This document shows positions 1 to 9,458 of a stretch of 64,000 nt of DNA, piece after piece (within the stretch, counting starts at the first letter, position 1; each line of letters opens with the position of its first letter). Position numbers and translations under genes: made by a program. Location of the stretch: NCBI RefSeq assembly GCF_006094435.1, contig NZ_CP034783.1:2507001-2571000 (forward strand), in the 5' to 3' direction. The notes beneath the pieces are model-generated. The model had not been told where the DNA came from. It made no database searches and was given only the letters and a program-made list of their open reading frames with translations. The stretch is from Pseudomonas sp. MPC6. GTDB lineage: Bacteria; Pseudomonadota; Gammaproteobacteria; Pseudomonadales; Pseudomonadaceae.

Positions 1-62
1 CCCAGGTACTGGGTGACCTCCAGGTAGTTGGTCAAGACGGCGGCGCGAACGAGCTTGGGCAT
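1..62 (-). CDS. AraC-family transcriptional regulator, N-terminus only (cut by window end)
   Basis: Reading leftwards from the ATG at 62-60 the frame gives MPKLVRAAVLTNYLEVTQYL, the typical opening of Pseudomonas AraC regulators that carry an N-terminal arabinose-binding-like domain before the DNA-binding domain. Only about 20 residues are inside the window. It is divergent from the DUF1302 operon starting at 447, so it is the obvious candidate regulator of that operon. The family call rests on the N-terminal motif alone. Confidence 0.6.
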   Translation of the reverse strand, partial: MPKLVRAAVLTNYLEVTQYL

Positions 63-446
63 GCGAAGGTCTTTCCTGGCCGGTTGCGATTCGAATTAGC
101 GTGGCGACTATATCCAGCACATCGGCAATTGAACAGTTGTGACGTTGTCCCGGGCGCTCGTCCGATTCTGTCCCCAATCACCACGCTTGTCCTGCAGCAA
201 TCGACGCTTACCCAGTGATTACGGTGAGCTTCGCAGCAGCGGCGGGGACGTTCGCCCCCTGTCCGCTGCATGCCAGCGCCTGGAAATTTGTCATGAAAAG
301 AAAAGTGCCTGACGTCCAATGAAAAGCGCCTCGGGCGAGCTCTCTCTAATGTCGGTCCTACAAAAAGCCCCTGGCGAATAACGCCAGTCGAGTCATCGAG
401 AGGGCGGCTGCGCTGAAAACAAATAAAAAAAGGCGGAGACAACGCA
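63..446. promoter_or_regulatory. Divergent intergenic region with a dyad (CTGGCG-N5-CGCCAG)
   Basis: No gene was seen in this 384-base stretch between the AraC gene and the DUF1302 operon. It must hold both promoters. A perfect 6-bp inverted repeat with a 5-base spacer lies at 371-387, about 60 bases before the DUF1302 start, where an activator or repressor site would be expected. Its function is inferred from position only. Confidence 0.35.
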
Positions 447-2459
447 ATGCATAACACTAAGCGTCACGGGTTCGTACCCTCGCGTTACACCCTGTTGGCC
501 TCGGCCATTCTGGCCGCTGCCGTGCCGGTCGCGCAGGCGGTCGAGCTCGACACAGGGAACCCGGACTGGGCCGTGCGTCTGGATAACACCGTGAAGTACA
601 ACTACGGCGTACGCACCGAAAGCGCCGACAAGCGGATGCTGGGCACGCCGAACAACAACGACGGCGACTACAACTTCCGCAAGGCCGGGACCAACATCAC
701 CAACCGTGTCGACCTGTTGACCGAGATGGATGTGGTCTATCAGGACCACGTGGGTTTTCGCGTCAGCGCGGCCAGTTGGTACGACAAGGCCTACGAGAAC
801 ACCGGTTCCAATTCCAACCCGTTCGTCAACGGCAATGGCGGGACGTCGGGCCTGGTCGCCAATGATCCGCGCCTTGCCGCGGTCAGCGGCGACAACGTCG
901 GCAACGGCAGCCCGCACCTGAGCAACTATGCGCGGCGTTACTACACCGGTCCCTCCGGCGAAATCCTCGATGCCTTCGTGTTCTACAGCACCGAAGTGGG
1001 CGAGGAGTCGCTGCTGAACGTCAAGGCCGGCCAGCACAACGTGTTCTGGGGCGAGACCATTCTCAGCCCGGTGCACTCGATCAGTTACGGCCAGTCCGGC
1101 CTGGACCTGGCCAAACTGGCCGCCTCGCCCGGTACCGAGGCCAAGGAACTGTTCGTTCCGCGCAACCAATTGTCGATGTCGTTCACGGTCAACCCCGAGT
1201 TGACCGTGGGCGCTCAGTATTTCCTCGATTGGGATGCCGCCCGCCTGCCTGAAGCCGGTACCTACTATGGCGGTTCCGATCTGGTCGGCTTCGGTGCGCA
1301 GTCGTTCCTGCTGGGCAACACCAATGGCGTGGTGCCGGGCAGCCCCCTGGGCTGCGGCCTGGCGCCCTGCAACGGGCTGACCAATGTGCGTCGCGGTCAT
1401 GACCTGACGCCGGACAAGCGCGGCGACTGGGGGATCATGGCCAAGTGGTCGCCGGCCTGGCTGGATGGCACCCTCGGCGTTTACTACCGCGAGACTTCGG
1501 AAATCCTCCCGCAAGCCTGGCTGGATGCCAGGGGCCTGAGTTCGGCCAACCCCAATGGCACGCCGCCGGCAGGGCAAGTGCCTGCGGTAGTGAATACGCT
1601 CAACTCGTTGAGCACCGCCACCTATCAGATGGCCTATGCCGACAACATCAAGATCGTTGGCCTGAGCCTGTCCAAGGACGTTGGCGGGGTGAGCGTCGGT
1701 TCGGACCTGAACGTTCGTCACAACATGCCGCTGGCCAGTATCCCGGCGATCGTCAGCACCAACAGTCCGCTGGGTCTGGGCGCGGGTCTTGGCCTGTTGC
1801 CGGCGCGGACGGCGGCTACCGGCGTGGTGTATGACACCCCGCAAAAGGGCGACAGCATGGCCGCCACCGGCGACACCTTGCACTGGACGCTCAACGGCCT
1901 GATGACCTTCCCGAAAACCCCGGTGTTCGATTCGGCCAGCCTGCTCGCCGAGTTGTACTACAGCAACCTGCTCAAGCTCGATAGCAAGAACGAAGCGCTC
2001 TACAAGGGCAAGGACAGCTACCGCGGCATCGACGCAGCGACCCGGGACAACTGGGGCATCGCGGTCAACTTCACACCGACCTGGTACCAGGTATTCCCGG
2101 GGGTCGATCTCAGCGCCCCGATGTCGATCAACGTCGGCCTCGACGGCGTGTCGCCGGTGTCCGGTGGCGGTGCCAAAGACACCGGTAACTATGCCATCGG
2201 CCTCGGGGCCGTTGTGTACAACAAATACTTCGTCGACCTGAAGTACGTGGACGCCTTCGGCAAGACCGACAAGTGCGACGCCAGCGGCCTGAGCACCGGC
2301 GCGGCCAGTGCCGGCAGCGGCGACGGCTCGACACCCAATGCCTTTAGCGGCAATGAAAACTACGCCTGTTACGCCGGTGGCTACTCAGCCTTCTCCGGTG
2401 GAGGGGCCACGACTGAGGACCGTGGCGCCGTTTACCTGACGATGAAAACCACTTTTTGA
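447..2459 (+). CDS. DUF1302 family outer-membrane protein
   Basis: 670 residues. The signal peptide spans about residues 1-31 (positively charged start, hydrophobic core, AQA cleavage site). The rest is rich in aromatic and glycine beta-strand patterns, and the protein ends in Phe after an alternating hydrophobic strand, the usual C-terminal signal of beta-barrel proteins inserted by BAM. DUF1302 proteins are almost always paired with a DUF1329 protein, which follows 41 bases downstream. With the MMPL transporter further on, the family is thought to move hydrophobic molecules through the outer membrane; the substrate is unknown. It is the first gene of a six-gene operon. Confidence 0.85.
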   Translation: MHNTKRHGFVPSRYTLLASAILAAAVPVAQAVELDTGNPDWAVRLDNTVKYNYGVRTESADKRMLGTPNNNDGDYNFRKAGTNITNRVDLLTEMDVVYQDHVGFRVSAASWYDKAYENTGSNSNPFVNGNGGTSGLVANDPRLAAVSGDNVGNGSPHLSNYARRYYTGPSGEILDAFVFYSTEVGEESLLNVKAGQHNVFWGETILSPVHSISYGQSGLDLAKLAASPGTEAKELFVPRNQLSMSFTVNPELTVGAQYFLDWDAARLPEAGTYYGGSDLVGFGAQSFLLGNTNGVVPGSPLGCGLAPCNGLTNVRRGHDLTPDKRGDWGIMAKWSPAWLDGTLGVYYRETSEILPQAWLDARGLSSANPNGTPPAGQVPAVVNTLNSLSTATYQMAYADNIKIVGLSLSKDVGGVSVGSDLNVRHNMPLASIPAIVSTNSPLGLGAGLGLLPARTAATGVVYDTPQKGDSMAATGDTLHWTLNGLMTFPKTPVFDSASLLAELYYSNLLKLDSKNEALYKGKDSYRGIDAATRDNWGIAVNFTPTWYQVFPGVDLSAPMSINVGLDGVSPVSGGGAKDTGNYAIGLGAVVYNKYFVDLKYVDAFGKTDKCDASGLSTGAASAGSGDGSTPNAFSGNENYACYAGGYSAFSGGGATTEDRGAVYLTMKTTF

Positions 2460-2500
2460 GTCACCACTGATTTGCTCAATGCAAGCAGGAGAATAACAAG

Positions 2501-3859
2501 ATGAAATTCGCACAAACCGTGTTGGCCGCTTCTCTGGCGATGGTCATTGCCGCCCAGGCGCACGCCGCTGTATCGACTCAGGACGCCGCCAGGCTGGGCA
2601 CCAGCCTGACCCTGGTCGGGGCTGAAAAAGCCGGGAATGCCGATGGTTCGATTCCCGCGTATGCCGGTGGCCTGACCACGCCGCCGGCCAGCTTCAAAAG
2701 CGGTGACAGCATGCGCCCCGATCCCTTTGCCGATGAAAAACCGCTGCTGGTGATCGACGGCAAGAACGTCGATCAGTACAAGGGCGCGCTCACGGCGACC
2801 ACCGTGGAACTGGCCAAGCGTTACCCCAGTTTCCACGTCAATGTCTACCCGACCCACCGCACCGTCTCGTTGCCAAAAGCCGTGCTGGATAATGGTCTGA
2901 AAAATGCCACTGGCGCCAAGTCCCTTGAGGGCGGGTTGGCTATCGATAACGTACTGCCCGGCGTGCCGTTCCCGATCCCGCAGTCGGGCAACGAAGCGAT
3001 GTGGAACTTCCTGTTGCGTTATCAGGGCGTCAGCATCAACTCCAAGTACGACTCCTGGAACGTCGACTCCGCCGGCGTACCGAGCCTGGCAACCACCGGG
3101 CAGGCGTTCATTTCCTATCCGATCTACGAGAACCTGGCGCAGCCGATCAGCAGCGCCGACGTGTACTACCAGATGAAGTTGTCCTACACCGGCCCTGCGC
3201 GCCGGGCTGGCGAAGCGGTGATGCTCAAGGACGCGGCCAACCCGCTGCAGCAACCCCGTCGTGCCTGGCAATACCTGCCAGGGCAGCGCCGGGTCAAGCT
3301 GGCCCCGAACCTGGCCTACGACACGCCTAACCCGGGCACCGCCGGCGCGGGCACCTACGACGATGTGTTCGTGTTCAACGGTGCACTGGATCGCTACGAC
3401 TGGAAGCTGGTGGGCAAGCAGGAAATGATCGTGCCCTACAACACCTACAAGCTGACCTACGCCCAGGACCCCAAGGCGCTGACCACCGCAAATCACCTGG
3501 CGCCCGAGTACGTGCGTTGGGAAAAACACCGCGTCTGGGTCGTGGAGGGCACCCTCAAGTCCGGCGCCCGCCACATCTATCAGAAGCGCCGCTTCTTCCT
3601 CGACGAAGACAGCTGGACCGCTCTGGCCTCCGACCAGTATGACTCGAGCGGCAAGCTGTACCGTGGCTCCTTCGCCTTCCTCAGCCAGAGCTACGACAAG
3701 CAGATCCCGGACTCCACGCCTTTCATGATCTACGACATGGTGGTGGGGTCCTACAACATCAACGGCGTGGTCGGGCCTTACGGCGGCATCAAGTACATCG
3801 ATCCGCTTTCCAAGACGCAATGGTCGGCTGAGTCCCTGGCAGGTAGCGGGATTCGTTAA
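2501..3859 (+). CDS. DUF1329 family secreted protein
   Basis: 452 residues with a clear signal peptide (residues 1-23, AHA-A cleavage) and an AGGAG ribosome-binding site before the ATG. DUF1329 proteins are periplasmic or outer-membrane-associated and distantly resemble LolB/OmlA-like lipid-handling folds. They are encoded beside DUF1302 proteins in steroid, terpenoid and lipid-associated operons. The position here, directly after the DUF1302 gene, fits that pairing. No catalytic motif could be identified. It is separated from the next gene by a REPIN. Confidence 0.85.
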   Translation: MKFAQTVLAASLAMVIAAQAHAAVSTQDAARLGTSLTLVGAEKAGNADGSIPAYAGGLTTPPASFKSGDSMRPDPFADEKPLLVIDGKNVDQYKGALTATTVELAKRYPSFHVNVYPTHRTVSLPKAVLDNGLKNATGAKSLEGGLAIDNVLPGVPFPIPQSGNEAMWNFLLRYQGVSINSKYDSWNVDSAGVPSLATTGQAFISYPIYENLAQPISSADVYYQMKLSYTGPARRAGEAVMLKDAANPLQQPRRAWQYLPGQRRVKLAPNLAYDTPNPGTAGAGTYDDVFVFNGALDRYDWKLVGKQEMIVPYNTYKLTYAQDPKALTTANHLAPEYVRWEKHRVWVVEGTLKSGARHIYQKRRFFLDEDSWTALASDQYDSSGKLYRGSFAFLSQSYDKQIPDSTPFMIYDMVVGSYNINGVVGPYGGIKYIDPLSKTQWSAESLAGSGIR

Positions 3860-3870
3860 GCAAACCGCAT

Positions 3871-3970
3871 TGTAGGAGCGAGCCTGCTCGCGATGAATCA
3901 GAGGGCGGCGCGGGCATCCAGACAGCACGCGTAATCGTTCACGTCTATCGCGAGCAAGCTCGCTCCTACA
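3871..3970. repeat. REPIN (two REP palindromes in inverted orientation)
   Basis: TGTAGGAGCGAGCCTGCTCG at the left end and its near reverse complement CGAGCAAGCTCGCTCCTACA at the right end enclose a short variable centre. This is the classic P. fluorescens REP doublet. It lies between the DUF1329 and YCF48 genes within the operon, so transcription must read through it. Confidence 0.85.
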
Positions 3971-4025
3971 ACGGCATGAGCTGCACTGCGCGAGGTGCGG
4001 CGCGGTTTCCCGAAGAGGACGCAGT

Positions 4026-5102
4026 ATGTGTTCGTATAAAAATAATATGTTGCAGCTGGCCTTTGGCGTTGTGCTCTGCCTGTCGCAGGGTCTCAGCCAG
4101 GCGTCCGGTTACGTCGACGTGCTGGATCTGCCGGCCAAGGTCAGCGCCTTGGCCGGCAACAGCCCGTTATCGGGCATGGCCCGGGCCGGTGACCGACTGG
4201 TTGCCGTCGGACAGCGTGGCCACATTCTGTATTCCGATGACGTCGGCAATCACTGGCAGCAGGCCGCCGTGCCGGTCAGTTCCGACCTCAATGCCGTGAG
4301 TTTTCCGTCTGCCACCCAAGGTTGGGCGGTGGGCGGCGACGGCGTGATCCTGCACAGCAACGACGCGGGTGCGACCTGGCACAAGCAACTGGACGGCCGC
4401 CAGATCGGGGCCTTGCTGGTCAAGCATTACCAGGCGTTGGCCAGTGCAGAACCCGGCAACGAACAATGGCCGCTGCTGGTCGCCGAAGGCGAGCGCCTGG
4501 TGGCGCAGGGTGCCGACAAACCCTTGCTCGATGTCTGGTTCGCCAACGACCAGCTGGGTTATGTGGTCGGGGTGTTCAACCTGATCCTGCGCACCGAGGA
4601 CGGCGGCCAGAGCTGGACGCCGTTCCAGGACCGCACCGACAACCCGCAGGGCTTTCACCTCAACGCCATCGCCTCCACTGGCGATGCGCTGTACATCGCC
4701 GGCGAGCAGGGCTTGCTGCTGAAGTGGGATGACGCGCAGCAACGCTTCGCCGCATTGCAAACACCCTATCAGGGCAGTTTTTTCGGGGTGGTCGGCAAGC
4801 CTGGGGAAGCGCTCGTCTACGGCTTGCGCGGCAATGTGCTGCGCAGCACCGATGGCGGTCTCAGCTGGACCCCGCTGGACACCGGCCTGCGCATCAGCAT
4901 CACCGCCGCCATGGTCGATGCCCAAGGTAACTACCGCTTGTTCACCCAGGGCGGGCAGAGGCTGGCGAGCCAGGGCGTCGGTGCGCAAATGCACTGGGCG
5001 CGGCAAGTCGAGCCGGTCCCGGTGACGGGCGTCGTGCGCGCCGCCAACGGTGCGCTGGTGGTGGTGGGCAGCCGTGGTGTACGGACGCTGTCCGTTGAAT
5101 AA
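4026..5102 (+). CDS. YCF48/BNR-repeat beta-propeller protein
   Basis: 358 residues. The N-terminus is a signal peptide; the start at 4026 or the internal Met at 4047 are both possible. The body contains repeated blocks of the type H-S-x-D-x-G-x-T-W and RTEDGGQSW / RSTDGGLSW, the Asp-box/BNR signature of YCF48 (photosystem II assembly factor-like) beta-propellers. In this context the protein is periplasmic and is regularly found between DUF1329 and MMPL genes, presumably as an accessory subunit of the transporter. Its end lies 31 bases before the transporter start. Confidence 0.8.
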   Translation: MCSYKNNMLQLAFGVVLCLSQGLSQASGYVDVLDLPAKVSALAGNSPLSGMARAGDRLVAVGQRGHILYSDDVGNHWQQAAVPVSSDLNAVSFPSATQGWAVGGDGVILHSNDAGATWHKQLDGRQIGALLVKHYQALASAEPGNEQWPLLVAEGERLVAQGADKPLLDVWFANDQLGYVVGVFNLILRTEDGGQSWTPFQDRTDNPQGFHLNAIASTGDALYIAGEQGLLLKWDDAQQRFAALQTPYQGSFFGVVGKPGEALVYGLRGNVLRSTDGGLSWTPLDTGLRISITAAMVDAQGNYRLFTQGGQRLASQGVGAQMHWARQVEPVPVTGVVRAANGALVVVGSRGVRTLSVE

Positions 5103-5133
5103 GCCCTCGAACCCTAAAAGCGAGAACCCAGAC

Positions 5134-7650
5134 ATGGGCAATATCAAACAAGACACCATGCCGGTCATCCGCGATCTGCGAGACTTCGACCGGTGCTCCG
5201 GCAATCGGCTGGAGCGGCTGGTATTCAACTACCGCCCGCTGTTCATGGTGCTCATGACACTGGTCACCCTGGTGCTGGGCTATATGGCGGTGACGCGTCT
5301 GGAGCTGCGTCCCAGTTTCGAGAAAATGATTCCGCAGAGCCAGCCGTACATCAAGAACTTCCTGGAAAACCGCCAGTCGCTGCGCGGCCTGGGCAACTCG
5401 GTGCGGGTGGTGGTGGAAAACACCCAGGGCGATATTTTCGACCCGCACTACCTTGAGGTCCTCAAGCAGGTCAATGACCAGCTGTTCCTCACCGAAGGCG
5501 TCGACCGCGCCTGGATGAAGTCGCTGTGGAGTCCAGGCGTGCGCTGGACCGAAGTCACCGAGGAAGGTTTCCAGGGTGGCCCGGTGATGCCCGATGCCTA
5601 CCAGGGCAAGCCTGAAGAAATAGACCAACTGCGCCAGAACATTTCCCGTGCCGGTATCGTCGGCAGCCTGGTGGCCAGCGACTTCAAGTCCACCATGTTG
5701 ATCGTGCCGCTGCTGGACAAGGCCACGGCCAGCGGTCAGCGCATCGACTATCACGCCTTTTCGCAGATGCTCGAAGAGCAGTTGCGCGACAAGATCGAGT
5801 TCGCCGGCGACAGCGCGGCTCGCAAGGCCGGGGAGGAGGGCAAGGGCCAGTACAAGGTCCGGGTGATCGGTTTTGCCAAGCTGATGGGCGACCTGATCGA
5901 CGGGCTGATTCAGGTGATGATGTTCTTCGGCCTGGCCGTGGTCACCTCGCTGGTCATCATCTATTGCTACACCCGTTGTGTGCGCAGCACCCTGCTGGTG
6001 GTCGGCTGCTCGCTGATCGCGGTGGTCTGGCAGCTGGGCATTGTCGCGTGGCTGGGGTATGCCATCGACCCGTACTCGGTGCTGGTGCCGTTCCTGATCT
6101 TTGCCATCGGCGTGTCCCACGCGGCGCAGAAGATGAACGGCATCATGCAGGACATCGCCCGCGGCACTCATAGGCTGATCGCCGCACGCTACACCTTCCG
6201 CCGCCTGTTCATTGCCGGCGTCACCGCGCTGCTCGCCGATGCCGTCGGTTTTGCGGTGCTGATGCTGATCGACATCCCGGTGATCCGCGACCTGGCGATC
6301 ACCGCCAGCATCGGTGTGGCCGTGCTGATCTTCACCTCGCTGCTACTGATGCCGGTGGCGCTGTCCTATGTCGGCGTCGGCGCGAAGGCGGCCGAGCGCG
6401 CGCTGAAAATCGACACCCGTGCCGAAGGGCACAAAGGCTTTGGCAAACTGTGGGACATGCTCGATCGCTTCACCACCCGCAGGTGGGCGACCGGGGCGGT
6501 ATTGGTCGCGGTACTGATGGGCATTGGCGGCTTCATGGTCAGCCTGCAACTGAAGATCGGCGATCTGGACAGTGGCGCACCGGAGTTGCGGGCCGACTCG
6601 CGCTATAACCGTGACAACGCCTACATCACCAGCCACTACGCGCTGTCCAGCGACCTGTTCGCGGTGATGATCAAGACCGCGCCGGAAGGTTGCCTGAGCT
6701 ATAAGACGCTGATCCTCGCCGACCGCCTGGCCTGGGAGCTGCAGCAATCCCCCGGGGTGCAGGCGACGTCTTCGCTGGTCAACGCCGTGCGGCAGATCAC
6801 CGCCGGTACTTACGAGGGCAACCCCAAGCTCAACAGCATCCAGCGCAACCAGGACGTGCTGAACTACGCCGCGCAGCAAGCCTCGGTCAACTCCCCGGAG
6901 TTGTTCAACAACGACTGCTCGCTGATGCCGGTGATCGCCTTCCTCAAGGACCACAAGGCCGAGACCCTGGACGCGGTGGTGGCCATCGCCGAACAATTCG
7001 CCCGGGATAACAACAGCGAAGATCGCCAGTTCCTGCTGGCTGCCGGGTCCGCCGGCATCGAGGCGGCGACCAACATCGTGGTGCGCGAGGCCAACCGCAC
7101 CATGCTGTTGTACGTCTACGCGGCGGTGACGTTGTTCTGCCTGATCACCTTCCGCAGCTGGCGCGCCACGCTGGTGGCCCTGTTGCCGCTGGTGCTGACC
7201 TCGATCCTCTGCGAGGCATTGATGGTGGTCATGGGCATTGGCGTGAAGGTGGCGACTCTGCCGGTGATCGCCCTCGGCGTCGGGATCGGTGTCGACTACG
7301 CCTTGTACCTGCTCAGCGTGCAACTGCAGTACCAGCGCCAGGGCCTGCCGTTGTCCCAGGCTTATCGCAACGCCGTGTCGTTCACCGGCCGGGTGGTGGG
7401 GCTGGTGGGCATCACCCTGGCCGCCGGCGTGGTGTGCTGGGTCTGGTCGCCGATCAAGTTCCAGGCCGACATGGGCATCCTGCTGACCTTCATGTTCCTG
7501 TGGAACATGCTCGGCGCGTTGATCCTGATTCCGGCCCTGTCGTACTTCCTGCTGCGTAACCCCGTTGCGCAAGCCCCTGAGGCGCAAACGGGTAAAACCG
7601 GTACATCCCAACGTCAGGACATGCCACATGCCCTGACCACTTCCGAGTAA
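5134..7650 (+). CDS. MMPL/RND-family efflux transporter
   Basis: 838 residues from the ATG at 5134, chosen over an upstream in-frame start that would overlap the propeller gene and add a low-complexity Trp run. The pattern is RND-like: one transmembrane helix near residues 35-55, a periplasmic loop to about 255, a five-helix bundle at about 260-430, then a second helix, loop and bundle (about 455-800). The repeat halves resemble MMPL/HpnN hydrophobe exporters rather than antibiotic RND pumps. It is predicted to move a hydrophobic substrate with the DUF1302/DUF1329/YCF48 proteins. Confidence 0.85.
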   Translation: MGNIKQDTMPVIRDLRDFDRCSGNRLERLVFNYRPLFMVLMTLVTLVLGYMAVTRLELRPSFEKMIPQSQPYIKNFLENRQSLRGLGNSVRVVVENTQGDIFDPHYLEVLKQVNDQLFLTEGVDRAWMKSLWSPGVRWTEVTEEGFQGGPVMPDAYQGKPEEIDQLRQNISRAGIVGSLVASDFKSTMLIVPLLDKATASGQRIDYHAFSQMLEEQLRDKIEFAGDSAARKAGEEGKGQYKVRVIGFAKLMGDLIDGLIQVMMFFGLAVVTSLVIIYCYTRCVRSTLLVVGCSLIAVVWQLGIVAWLGYAIDPYSVLVPFLIFAIGVSHAAQKMNGIMQDIARGTHRLIAARYTFRRLFIAGVTALLADAVGFAVLMLIDIPVIRDLAITASIGVAVLIFTSLLLMPVALSYVGVGAKAAERALKIDTRAEGHKGFGKLWDMLDRFTTRRWATGAVLVAVLMGIGGFMVSLQLKIGDLDSGAPELRADSRYNRDNAYITSHYALSSDLFAVMIKTAPEGCLSYKTLILADRLAWELQQSPGVQATSSLVNAVRQITAGTYEGNPKLNSIQRNQDVLNYAAQQASVNSPELFNNDCSLMPVIAFLKDHKAETLDAVVAIAEQFARDNNSEDRQFLLAAGSAGIEAATNIVVREANRTMLLYVYAAVTLFCLITFRSWRATLVALLPLVLTSILCEALMVVMGIGVKVATLPVIALGVGIGVDYALYLLSVQLQYQRQGLPLSQAYRNAVSFTGRVVGLVGITLAAGVVCWVWSPIKFQADMGILLTFMFLWNMLGALILIPALSYFLLRNPVAQAPEAQTGKTGTSQRQDMPHALTTSE

Positions 7651-7656
7651 GCAACG

Positions 7657-9435
7657 ATGTCTGATTACAAAGCTCCCTTGCGCGACATGCGCTTCGTCCT
7701 CAACGAGGTCTTCGAGGTGTCCCGGCTATGGGCCGGTTTGCCCGGCCTGGCCGAGGTGATCGATGAAGAAACGGCTGCCGCGATCCTGGAAGAGGCCGGC
7801 AAGATCAGCGCCGAAGTGGTCGCACCGCTGAACCGCAGCAGCGACGAGCAGGGCTGCACCTGGAACAACGGCGCGGTCCAGGCGCCGGACGGTTTTGGCG
7901 CCGCCTACCAGGCCTTCGCCGAAGGCGGTTGGGTCGGCGTTGGCGGCGATCCGCAGTTCGGTGGCATGGGCATGCCCAAGGCCATTTCGGCCCAGGTCGA
8001 GGAGATGGTCAACTCGGCCAGCCTGTCATTCGGCCTGTACCCGATGCTGACTGCCGGTGCGTGCCTGTCGATCAACGCGCACGCCAGCGAAGCGCTGAAA
8101 CAGAAGTATCTGCCAAACATGTATGCCGGCACCTGGACCGGCTCCATGTGCCTGACCGAGGCGCATGCCGGTACCGACCTGGGCCTGATTCGCACCCGGG
8201 CCGAACCTCAGGCCGACGGCAGTTTCAAGATCAGCGGAAGCAAGATCTTCATCACCGGCGGCGAGCACGACCTGACCGAAAACATTATCCATCTGGTCCT
8301 GGCCCGGCTGCCGGATGCGCCCGCCGGCCCCAAAGGCATTTCGCTGTTTCTGGTGCCCAAGGTGCTGGTCAACGACGACGGCTCGCTGGGCGAGCGCAAC
8401 GCGCTGTCCTGCGGCTCCATCGAACACAAGATGGGCATCAAGGCGTCGGCCACCTGCGTGATGAACTTCGACGGGGCCAGCGGCTGGATCATCGATGCGC
8501 CAAACAAAGGCCTGGCGGCGATGTTCACCATGATGAACTACGAACGTCTGGGCGTGGGTGTCCAGGGCCTGGCGTTGGGTGAGCGCTCGTACCAGAACGC
8601 CGTCGAATATGCCCGGGACCGCCTGCAGAGCCGTGCGCCGACCGGTGCGCAGCACAAGGACAAGGCCGCCGACCCGATCATCGTGCACCCGGACGTGCGG
8701 CGCATGCTGCTGACCATGAAAGCCCTGAACGAGGGCGGGCGGGCGTTCTCCAGCTACGTGGCGCTGCAACTGGACACCGCCAAGTACAGCGATAACGCGC
8801 CAACCCGCGCCCGCGCCGAGCAACTGGTGTCGCTGCTGACCCCGGTGGCCAAGGCGTTCCTGACCGACATGGGGTTGGAAACCACGGTGCATGGCCAACA
8901 GATCTTCGGCGGCCATGGTTACATCCGCGAATGGGGCCAGGAGCAATTGGTGCGCGATGTGCGCATCACCCAGATCTACGAAGGCACCAATGGCATCCAG
9001 TCCCTGGACCTGGCCGGGCGCAAGATCGTCGGCAGCGGCGGGGCACTCTACCGCTTGTTCGCCGACGAGATTCGCCAGTTCACCGCTAACGCCAGCGCTG
9101 AACTTGGCGAGTTCACCCAGCCGTTGAACGCCGCCGTGGACACCCTCGATGACCTGACCGCGTGGCTGCTGGATCGGGCCCAGGGCAATCCCAACGAAAT
9201 CGGCGCCGCCTCGGTCGAGTACCTGCAGGTATTCGGCTACACCGCCTATGCCTACATGTGGGCCCGGATGGCCAACGCGGCCATGGGCAAACAGGCCGAG
9301 GATGACTTCTACCTCAGCAAGCTGGGCACCGCGCGTTTCTACTTTGCCCGCCTGCTGCCGCGCATCCATTCGTTGAGCGCGTCAGCCAAGGCCGGCAGCG
9401 CATCCCTCTACGAGCTGGACGCAGCGCACTTCTGA
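7657..9435 (+). CDS. Acyl-CoA dehydrogenase, long (about 600 residue) class
   Basis: 592 residues; the ATG follows the transporter stop by 6 bases. The flavin-domain signatures are visible (MCLTEAHAGTDLG around residue 170, ITGGEHDL around 205, NYERLGVGVQGL around 296), as is the late motif QIYEGTNGIQ, in which Glu442 sits at the usual catalytic-base position. The extra C-terminal domain (about residues 470-592) identifies the long class that includes DmdC. It would catalyse alpha,beta-dehydrogenation of an acyl-CoA in the cytoplasm. Being between a transporter and an acyl-CoA ligase argues that the operon catabolises an imported acid. Confidence 0.88.
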   Translation: MSDYKAPLRDMRFVLNEVFEVSRLWAGLPGLAEVIDEETAAAILEEAGKISAEVVAPLNRSSDEQGCTWNNGAVQAPDGFGAAYQAFAEGGWVGVGGDPQFGGMGMPKAISAQVEEMVNSASLSFGLYPMLTAGACLSINAHASEALKQKYLPNMYAGTWTGSMCLTEAHAGTDLGLIRTRAEPQADGSFKISGSKIFITGGEHDLTENIIHLVLARLPDAPAGPKGISLFLVPKVLVNDDGSLGERNALSCGSIEHKMGIKASATCVMNFDGASGWIIDAPNKGLAAMFTMMNYERLGVGVQGLALGERSYQNAVEYARDRLQSRAPTGAQHKDKAADPIIVHPDVRRMLLTMKALNEGGRAFSSYVALQLDTAKYSDNAPTRARAEQLVSLLTPVAKAFLTDMGLETTVHGQQIFGGHGYIREWGQEQLVRDVRITQIYEGTNGIQSLDLAGRKIVGSGGALYRLFADEIRQFTANASAELGEFTQPLNAAVDTLDDLTAWLLDRAQGNPNEIGAASVEYLQVFGYTAYAYMWARMANAAMGKQAEDDFYLSKLGTARFYFARLLPRIHSLSASAKAGSASLYELDAAHF

Positions 9436-9458
9436 TCGAAAGAACAAGGAACCCAACC